The notes beneath the pieces are model-generated. The model did no database searches and was not told the DNA's origin. It saw only the letters and a list, made by a program, of their open reading frames with translations. 50,238 bases of DNA from positions 1 to 50,238 of the forward strand of contig JAKCWW010003159.1 of assembly GCA_026260175.1 (NCBI GenBank), in the 5' to 3' direction. Source of the DNA: Reticulitermes lucifugus (Eukaryota > Arthropoda > Insecta > Blattodea > Rhinotermitidae). This document shows positions 28,201 to 38,216 of the stretch, piece after piece. Each line of letters starts with the position of its first letter. The first letter of the stretch is position 1. Both the position numbers and the translations under genes were made by a program.

Positions 28201-31200
28201 GAACCTTGGTTATGTTAGTTTCGCTATATTTCTGGTGTGTTGTAGGGTGAAAGTACAGACAACTTCAACTGGGGTGTAAGACGAAGACCATTGAGTGACG
28301 GAGAAACAGAAACAGAACCAAGTCTTCGCCAGTTGGAAGAGAGTCTGAGTGAGAAAACACCTGTTTTAGGAAAGAGGAAGGTATGTTACAGAGAGAAACT
28401 ATCAGGTCCACCTCATGAGACATTACTGTTAAAACCTGTCATTACACTATGTATTAACGATATCAACAAATTTCATTAAACAGAGCACTGCCCATTTATG
28501 GAAAGCCTAGAATAAAAAAAAATTTTTTTCAGCCACGAGGTGTAGCTGAAGAATCCTCAGATGATGAAATAGGTTCTGAATCTCCATTGGATGAGGTTGC
28601 TGTGGCCCCAGAGTTTGGTGGAAGTTCTGCTGGGGGAAGTGGAGTTTATCCACCATCTTCACTTAGTCTGCGTGAGCATCGGACCCGCCATGACTCGGGC
28701 ACACGTTCAGATACATCGTATGTACCATCAATATGTCAGTTTGTGTGACAGTCAAGTTAATCATCATACAGTACTGTATCATATCTAATTCAGCTTTGTC
28801 TTACAAACTCTCTTGACCTTGAATCTTAGAATAAGACATCCCATTGTGATGTGTAGGTACAGAGATCAATAAAAGGACTGTCAGCCACAACCACATTTGG
28901 ACAATATTTTTATTGTCAAGGGTCCTACATTTGTGGGCTTATTCACAAGCCATCGTCAGGCACATGTAAAAACAAATTACATATATACGCACACGCACAC
29001 ACACACACACACACATATACAGCAAAAGTCCTTTAATCTGACATCCAGTAATTGAGACATCTTGATAATCCAACACTTAAGGCCTCCAAGAGTGTCTGTA
29101 CATCAACTGTTGTGGTATCTCCTGACCCCTTATCTCCTACTCTATTAATTTTTTAGCTGTGAAGACTCCAGAAAACACAAAAGAGGACCCTGATGACTTT
29201 GAACCAGCAGATGAAGGAGATATCCAAATGCAGTACTCCTCTGATGAAATAACTGTACAGCCCAAGTACAGGAGCAGTAACAAAATTATCTGTAAAAACT
29301 TAGGTCAATATGGGTACTGTCTGATAATCCATGATATTCTATAATTCATCACCTGTCCGACACCATGCAAGTCAGGTTAACAGAATTTTGCTGTATGTGA
29401 GAACAAAACACTTGTTTTATATAAGCACTTTTTCTCGTGTATATTTTTTAGCCTGTGCCTGACGATGTCTTGTGAGTAAACAAAGACATGTAGCACCCTC
29501 AACAGTAAAAATATTGTCCAAATGTGGTTGTGATTGATGGTCGTTTTATTCATCTGTTTCTTGACGTTGCTTTTGTAGTCTGTTCAAGTCATGAGTTATA
29601 GTTCTACAACCAATGTTAACTTTTTCATATTCTGCACATTAAATTTGATAAATCGATTAATATTGATTAAGTGATCCCATTTTGCATTTTATAGTACAGA
29701 AATTCTTATTCACTGCTGATTGAACGAAAATTTGTGTGGTGATATTTTGGTGTTTAGTGAACGTTTATGGGGTTAGACAGTTAAGAATATAATTGATGTC
29801 AACATTTATCTGTTCAGTGGTTCAAGTACTGGTGACCTGGGAGATGTAACCCCATGTAATGCATCTCCAAACCTCTCAGCTCTTATGGCTTTCCGCCCAA
29901 TCATGCGAGATGATACTGAAGAGGTGTGGAGACTTCAGATTCAGTCACTTCTCAACCAAATTCCAGCTTCACCTGTGGAATTGTTTCAGTTGTTGCATCG
30001 GCTTATTAAGGTGCTTAATAGTTTTAATTATTTTATGTACTTAATATTATTTACATAAATGTTGTTTCCTGCAGGTTCCATAATATTATATGACAGCTGT
30101 AACCTAAACAAAATAAGACTGCTTTCTTTGTTCTGTAAAATGCTGTCTTTCTACTCCCATGAAATAATAATTACAATGGAAATGAACTTCAAAATTTTTG
30201 TTGGACTTAATCCTTATGTTGCCTTATTGGAACTAACATTCATGGAAGTGTAAAATATTGGTTACTTATACCAGGAATTTATTGTAACATTTAAAAATTC
30301 ATGGGATATTAACCCGCTGAAATAATATAGTTGTTTGCAGTGAGATGTTTGCAGTGAGATGTTCTCGTGCTTTTGAAATGTTATAGAAAATGTAGCTGGA
30401 AGACTCATGCAGAAGTGAAAAGAAGCATAAAAGGATACATTTGAAACAATTTTTGTTCAAGATTGTCTTATTCTGGGTAATGACACCCTTAGCAAAGACA
30501 TGGAGACATCTTCATACAAAGGGTTCCTAGTCAGTGAATTTTGTGAGGGTTGCCTTGCTTTAGAGGTTACTTTTATAACGTCAAGGCCTTCATAGTGATG
30601 AAACTTGAGACTGAGGCATTTTGCGTTATGATAGCATGTATTGTGGTAGATTCTTACCTGTTGATATCAAAGCATATTGTAACACAGGAATGCAGAATCC
30701 TCGTCACCACAAAAACCCCAGATCTTGTCTATCTTGTATCAGTATTTTGTGCTCTTTCATACTGGAAGTATGATGCCTGATGAGTGTTGATTATCCTGCA
30801 CATACAAATGGGTTATTCTGTACAGAATATGGCTTTCTGGGATGTGGTACCATGCATTCTGGTAGAAATTTACTGTTCAGAGAAACCTCCTGTTTTCTTC
30901 TTTTACTCTGAAGATACGGGCAGTGGGTTCTACCAAAATATTGGTATATTTCTGCATGTGGCCACATGGAGTGACATCTCGTAAGGCAGTATTCTGCATA
31001 GTCACCTCAATAAGTACCTCAGATCTCATTGGTTATTCAATAATTTTTCACTGCTCTACAGACAGTTGAGCTTACATGTCTTATAAATGTACAAGAAGCC
31101 AATTATAGTATATGGGATATACCTTAATAACTGGCAACTTGGAATTTGCTTTCAGGATGTGAGCAGCAAAACTGTGTCTCTTACTCAAGAAGCTTGTCAG

Positions 31201-34200
31201 CATCTGTCTGGCAGTTCACCTGTGACGTCTTCGCAGGGGACAGCATTGTTAGGATCGAGACTGCTTGTGGTTACAGAGTTGCTTTCAAGTCAGACTGAGC
31301 CACCTCATGTGTGGATCAGTCCCAATGCAGTCAGTAGTCCTCGCCTCACTGAAGCCCTTAGGTTTGGAATGTTGGAGATACAAGAACACTGGGAGACTTT
31401 CCTAGACAGGAAGGACCATGTAGCTGAGGTATTGTAGTACAGTCCGATTGCAATCTCATGGAACTGCACAAACAACTGATTTGAATTCACTCTTCTCGGA
31501 CTCATCTGCATGAGGTACTGGAGGGATGTTGGGGTAGTTGGTTACAAGTGGTTACATTGTAGTGCATTCTGTGTTATCCACTATTAACCAAACAAAAGCA
31601 CTGTTCTTCATAGGATAGTCATACTGTACTATGGCACTGTGTGAGATAGGGAACCATAGAGTTATCCATAGTCAAGGATGGGAAATGGTGTACATTATAT
31701 GGAAGTGCATGTCAGAAGAAACGTTAAATGGAAGAAAAGTTACGTATTGAGGTAAGAACGCAAACCTACGAAGGTCATTCAGAAAGTAAGGGGAAAAAAG
31801 AAGAGAGAGAGAGAGCAGGTATTGTAAACAAACTTTCTTATAGCCAAACAGTAACTAATATTTTACATTATTTTTCTGCGTAGTCACCACCGGAATTGAG
31901 GCACTTGTTATAGTGGGGCACCACCTTTTGTATCCCCTCATTATAGAAGACTGCTGCCTGTGTGTTCAGCCACTTTTCCACCATTGGTTTCAACATTGCT
32001 GTAAGAAATCCAGGTCTCTTCACCAGTCACAATGTGATCGAGGAATTTCTCCACTTTATTATTGTACTGCTGAAGGAACGTTAAGGCTGATGTCCTGCGC
32101 TGTTTTTGTGTTTATCCGTTAGCATTTTGGGCACCCATCTTGCACAAACTTTATGGTAATGCAGCCTCTCTGCCACAATTTCATAGAGTAATGTACGTGA
32201 AATTTGTGGAAAACACGTCGATAACTCTGAAATTGTGAATAGCCAATTTTCACGAATTTTGTTGTTGACTTTTTCAACAAGCTTGTCATTCACAACAGAT
32301 GGGCGGCCACTGCGACCTTCATCATGCATGTTTGTTTAGCCATCTTTAAATTGCCTAACCCACTGCCGCACTTTCCCCTCACACAATACACTTGGCTCAT
32401 AAACATCACACAATTGCCAATGAATTTTGGCTGCAGTAAGATTTTTTCATTCAAAAATCATATCACTGCACAGATTTTACAACTGATGGGATTTTTGTTT
32501 AAGTTGTTCATCTTAAATCGATGTAATACAATGACACACAACAACCGTCAGTTGAAACTGCGATGTCTGGCTTCACAATGAACTACTTAAATTCACTGTG
32601 CATGCACGCACCCGATCACGTGACTCCCGTGGCTGCCATGCGCAACTGGCCCTTACTTTCTGAATGTGCCTCATATATTTTAAGAAAGAGAGAGAGCACT
32701 GCTGCCTGCATGTTCAGTCCCTTCATATGACCACTGTGTGGCCCTTACTCTTCTTGTATGTCATGTTGTAATCACGCTGCCTGAACACACAGGTGCTATA
32801 AGATGTGATCAGACTGTACCAAGTTATATCTGCATGTATAATTTTGTATTATTGTGCCTTTGTGTTGTGAAACTGCAAGCTTCCAAGTGGTCTCTTCCAT
32901 TCAGATCTTCGGACTAAAATTTTTTAAGCATTTCTTATGCCCTCATGTCCCACCCATCTCATGTAAGTAGTTCTTTATTTTTATTGATTTCACAACCAAA
33001 AATATATTGAATGAGTTGGTACAGCAGTCATGCTCAGGAATTGTATTTGGTAGATGCCTGGTTAGATTTATCTCAGCCAAGTTACTAACTCCTCACTATG
33101 CATTTATTTGTTTTCTCCCCATCCTGTTACTTCCACCTCTGTTACGTTTAGATAATGACTTAATATGTGTTATAAACTTAATTGAAAGTATCATCATTAT
33201 GTCATGACTGGTGACAGGATGCAGTAACTTTTATTGGAAGTGATATTAAAAAAAGCCTAAAATGTTGCTTCACCCCATCATGGCCACTGCCTCACCAAAT
33301 TCCAAAGTGGAAAATATTTTTGATAAAATATGTAGAATTCAGTGATATGAATGCTTCAGTGTGTTTTCTTAACAAAGTTGTTGAACTATGCATTTGTAAA
33401 GATTGGCTTTCATGATATATCATACTATAATAAAAGCAGTGGAGATATTAGGAACAAAAGAAAATAACATTTCTACATTAACATTCTTTATTACTGTTGT
33501 GATTTACAGGATTTGGTAATGTGTCCTTGTAAAAAGTTAATTGAACCATTGTTAATGAGGTAAGAAGTGAAGTAGTTGGAGTCTATGTTTTCAGTAGTTT
33601 TTTCTGTATATCATAAACATGATAGTTGAGTAGTTAGTACTACTGCTTTGTCTTTTGGAGGCCCCAGGTTCAAATCTGGACCTGGAGGCTGGCTATTCTT
33701 ATTGAGGTTTTTTCCTCTAGGCAAAATCTGGCAGACGTCTCAAATAAGGCCACAGCAGCTTCCTTCTGCTTCCATTTAAATTTATTATTCACTGCTCATG
33801 ATACCATTTGGCATTATACAGTCTAAGTTAGTAGTGATATTTTTAACAGTAAGTACGTATGTAAAAGTGTCTATATGTGAGACAAATATAGATTTTTATT
33901 TTATTACAAAACTAGCATTTTATTTTTTATTATATTTGCATAGCTTCAAGACTGGTTTGAATTTTGATGCCACATTTAAGGCAAAATTAGAGTTTATTTG
34001 AGTTTTAGAAATTGATTGTTCCTACATCTGTAATTTCTAGTGTCAGTTCAGTAGCTACACACACAGTATCCAGTCACCTTTATCTTTGTTTGCAGTGTGT
34101 TGATGCTGTGAAGACAACTGTGAAGCTAAACCTGCTTGGAGAGAATCAGTCTGAATTGGGCAATGAGGAGCTAATTCTTGATCTAGGACGAGCTCTCTAC

Positions 34201-37200
34201 AAACTGCATTTCCAGTTATTACTACTCATTGAAGCTTCCAATAAGATGGTGGCTGCCCTTACAGCAGTGGCTCATAGTAATCATGTACTGACATGTTCTG
34301 ACTACTTACTTGTTTTACCCTAGACACATATATTTATGTTACTCAAATCCCAGGCTCATTCCTGTCATATAAATATCCTGAAGGCTGTGTTCTCTTGCTT
34401 GATTTGTATATTTGTCAGTAGAGCATTTAATTGCTGTAAAGAAACTGATCACATTTTTAAAAGAATGCATCTTAAATAATAACATTGTAGTTGTGTGTAC
34501 TATAAGGCTTTCACCTGAATCTGTCTTACCCACTGATGTTTGTTACAATGTGCCGTAAAGTTTGTTGTCTGTCTTGAAAATTATGGCAGTAGTGGTTCAG
34601 AATCCATTGAAAACCTTTAAACTGGCTGTGTTTCAAACATCTGTCACACCATAACCTCACAGCAGTAGAATGAGTCTCATAAATTTTTAAACTCATTTCT
34701 CACATAGTAACAAGCCACACTGCCAAAAACTTCAAAGAAAAAAAGTAGGTGTGGTAAAAAGAAAATTTAGAATATTTTTTCTACCTGAAGAAAGATTTGA
34801 ATATTTGTTTGGATACAAACTGATTTATTCCATTAATCGTTTAAAATGTGTATCAGCCAGAAACTCAGAAACTTAACTGAGTCTTTGATTGAATAAAGTT
34901 TAACATAGCTGTATACTGTAAAATATTTTAGCGTGTCTTTATTAGCCGGTTTCCAGTCAACATGTATGAATATGTACAGAATTTTTAGAATCTGACATTT
35001 AAAACAAATTTTATGATGGTCGTGTTATGTAATAGAACAATTTCCATGAGAGATTTGAGATTCTTGTGCCTGTAACTGAAGATTACCATGTTATCTGGTA
35101 GCTAATTACTGATGTTTCAGAGGAACCTTCTTACCTCTGTCTTCAGGGTAGAAGAGTGGAAGCAGTAGTTTCCTCCAAAATGTACACACCACATCATGTC
35201 CCAGAATATGGTAGTGAAAGTTATCAGAAGTTTCTTGTAACATACAGTTTCTAATCCAATACTGGCCAGCTTTATCTTGCATAATTTAAACTGAGGTCTC
35301 ACATACATGAAATTTTGTGCACTTGTCCTTGTCTTCCAAGAACAGGCTTAGATTTTACTCCCACCCTGATGAAATTTGAAATGATGACTGTATGATGGGA
35401 AAGTCTCAAGGACACCATACTTTGTACAGGCTGGACGGTCTGGGGTTCGAACTCCGGTGTAGGCAAGAGATTTTCTCTTCTCCAAAACCTCCAGACTGGC
35501 CCTGGGGCCCACCCGGCCTCCTGTACAAGGGTACCGGGGCTCTTTTCCAGGGTTAAAGCAGCCAGGGCATGGTGTAAATCACCCACGCTCATCTCGTTGC
35601 TGAGATTAACCATGGGTAGGGCTATACCTTTACTCTCCCCCTGTATCAGTCATGGTGTGTTATGGTGTGACCTTTACCTTTAACTTTATACTATAATCCT
35701 TGATGTTCAAGAGAACACTCTAGCTACTTTTTTGACCTCAGCATGTGATGAGTTTTTTAATATTTGTTTAAAGTTTAACATGATAAATTTTCATATGAGA
35801 AATTCTTTATTAATTATTAATTAGACACACCTGTAGGATATTAGTAAGCAGTGTCTTAGTAACAAATTTAATAATTGCTATTTGTATGTAATACACACTA
35901 CTGTATTTCCCAGACTATGAGACACACTTTTTTCCCATGAAAAATACTGCATGAAATTCTGCTGCACCTTATAGACTGAAGGTACATCAGTATAACCTTC
36001 AAGCAACTTAGACTCCAGCATTCACTGGAGGGATAAAGATGGCCATCATATGACTCATCCTTGGAGGGAGAGAAACAATGGTTCATCATTCCTTCCACTA
36101 GTTGTTTAGTAATGTGCAAAGATAACAAGTTTATTGAAAGTAAATTTGTTCTCCTAACATAGTGTGTATTATATACAATTTCATGTACTGAAGGTTTCAT
36201 TAAATGTGATAAAGTATGGAAAGAGTGCGGTAATAGGGCAGCCAAAAAGACATTTTAGTCCACCTCCAACCTAGAAAATGATACATAAATGGAAAAGGCA
36301 AGAGGGCTAATTACAGAAGTTACAGAATAATAAACACTCTTTTCATTCACATATTGTAAAGTAGCGTGATGTGTATAGAAGCAGGGGTGAAGAAATGGGT
36401 AACAGATCACAGAATCAATGAATTTGTATATNNNNATACAGCAAGAAGATGAGTGGTGCGCATGGCACCACTCATTTTGCTGGGACACCTTCTTAATATT
36501 ACAGATTTATGAGGAGTCAAACTGTGAAACATAAAACAACTATGGAGTCTTTGAAAAAAGTGACAGTTGGATAATAATAATGATTATGATTGTGATGGTA
36601 ATGATGAGAATCTCAGGTGGATTTTGTGATGAGTAGAAACTTCATTGTGTACTGCTATTTTGCTGTGTAAATGTTGGTGAATTTGAGCTTCAGATGTAAA
36701 TAAAATATTTCTTCCTGAAATATCCCATCTAAACTCTTTGTACATCTTGTGGTCTGGGAAATATGGTATATAAACTAGAAAGCAGTTGGATGTTTCTGTG
36801 GATGCAACAACTCTTTAGAGTCCTTTATCCACTATGCTGTCATATGCATAGTAACTTATAAAATTTGTTGCGTGTATTGTAGTTGCAGGATGTTTCTGCT
36901 GAGGTGGTGGCCGTGAAAGCTAATTTGACCAGGGTGGTAGAGGAAGGAGGGGACTCTGATCATGGCACACCAACACCAACACCCTCACCTGCTCCTACGC
37001 CTGTCCCTGCTGGCTGCGAGGAGGTGGAGACAGCATTGATGGAACTGGTGAAGGCTGAGAAGTGGGCATCAGCCCTCCAACATGCCCGACACAATAGGTT
37101 TGGTTGAATTATGCATCTTTTTTTAACTGACGTGAATTTATTTTCTTTTGTACCTCTGTTTCTCTCGGTGGATATTTTTATCAAAGCATAATATTCTGCT

Positions 37201-38181
37201 GGACACATGGACTCAAATGGTAACACTTCGGCATGTGCTGTGTTCAAACCTCTCAGGACACTAATGTCTCTGAGGAGATTTGTGGTTTTTCTGTTTCTTT
37301 CCAGGCAAAAGCCAGGATAGTACCTTAATTAGTTACTGGAATTGTCATTAAATAAACTACATGTAAATAAAACGTACTATTCTAACACTCATCCACAATC
37401 TTGGTAAGCACAAAGGATACTTTAAAAATGTTTCCTGCATCGAAACAAAACAAATCACACACTGCATAATGTTTCAAATAAAGTAAATGTCTGATTCTGA
37501 AACTTCTATGTACTGTATTTGCATTTCAGAATAATAATATTAACATTACGAAGAATAATCAGAACATCAGGAAGTAACGTAACATATCTAAACCTCCAGT
37601 GCACAGAGTGCGGATAAATTGAAGCATCATTTTCCAAATTTACCAGATTGCCTATAATGTTGAAGAATTATGAAGTAGTGGGACTCCGAAGCAGTGTCGT
37701 GTTTGTGACTTTTCATTGAAAGTCTGAATCTTAACTTTCAGCACTTTATCTTACTGAAAAGGCTCTGTTCAGTGATTCAGTTCATTTAGTGTGTTTTACA
37801 AATGTGTAGCAACATGGGAAATACAGTACAGATTTTAAGAATTTATTAAGGTACAGGTCATCCTATAACATGCCTTGAAGGCACAGAAGGGGAATAGAAG
37901 TATCGCTGTACTCGTTCTTAACCTTGGCACAAGATAGGGATGGGTGATCAGTGCCATGCTCCATCCACTCTATCCCCTGGAAAGAGCCCTGGTATCCATT
38001 GTGGAGGAGGCTGGGTGGGCCCCAGGGCCAATCTGGACAGGTATGGAGAAGAGAATATCTCTTGTCCTTACTGAGATTTGAACCCCAGACTGTCCAGCCC
38101 ATAGCGAGTCATTGTACTGACTATTATTCATGATGAAGTTATCATTATAAAAAAGGACTTGAAACTGAGGGACTTTTAATG

Positions 38182-38216
<35 letters not shown>

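Larger units (their letters stand above)
28860..29558. mobile_element. Inverted-repeat element disrupted by nested insertions
   Basis: The left arm (about 28860-28970) and the inverse of the right arm (about 29440-29558) align over about 110 bp. Shared motifs are CACAACCACATTTGGACAAT, ATTTTTA and CATCGTCAGGCACA. Between them lie a CA microsatellite and a pogo-like MITE (29020-29393). Arms resemble those at 40773-40894 and 43281-43393. Confidence 0.7.

Noticed and set aside
33625..33700. tRNA gene
   Set aside because: A and B boxes are present but stems do not pair well and a SINE body follows.
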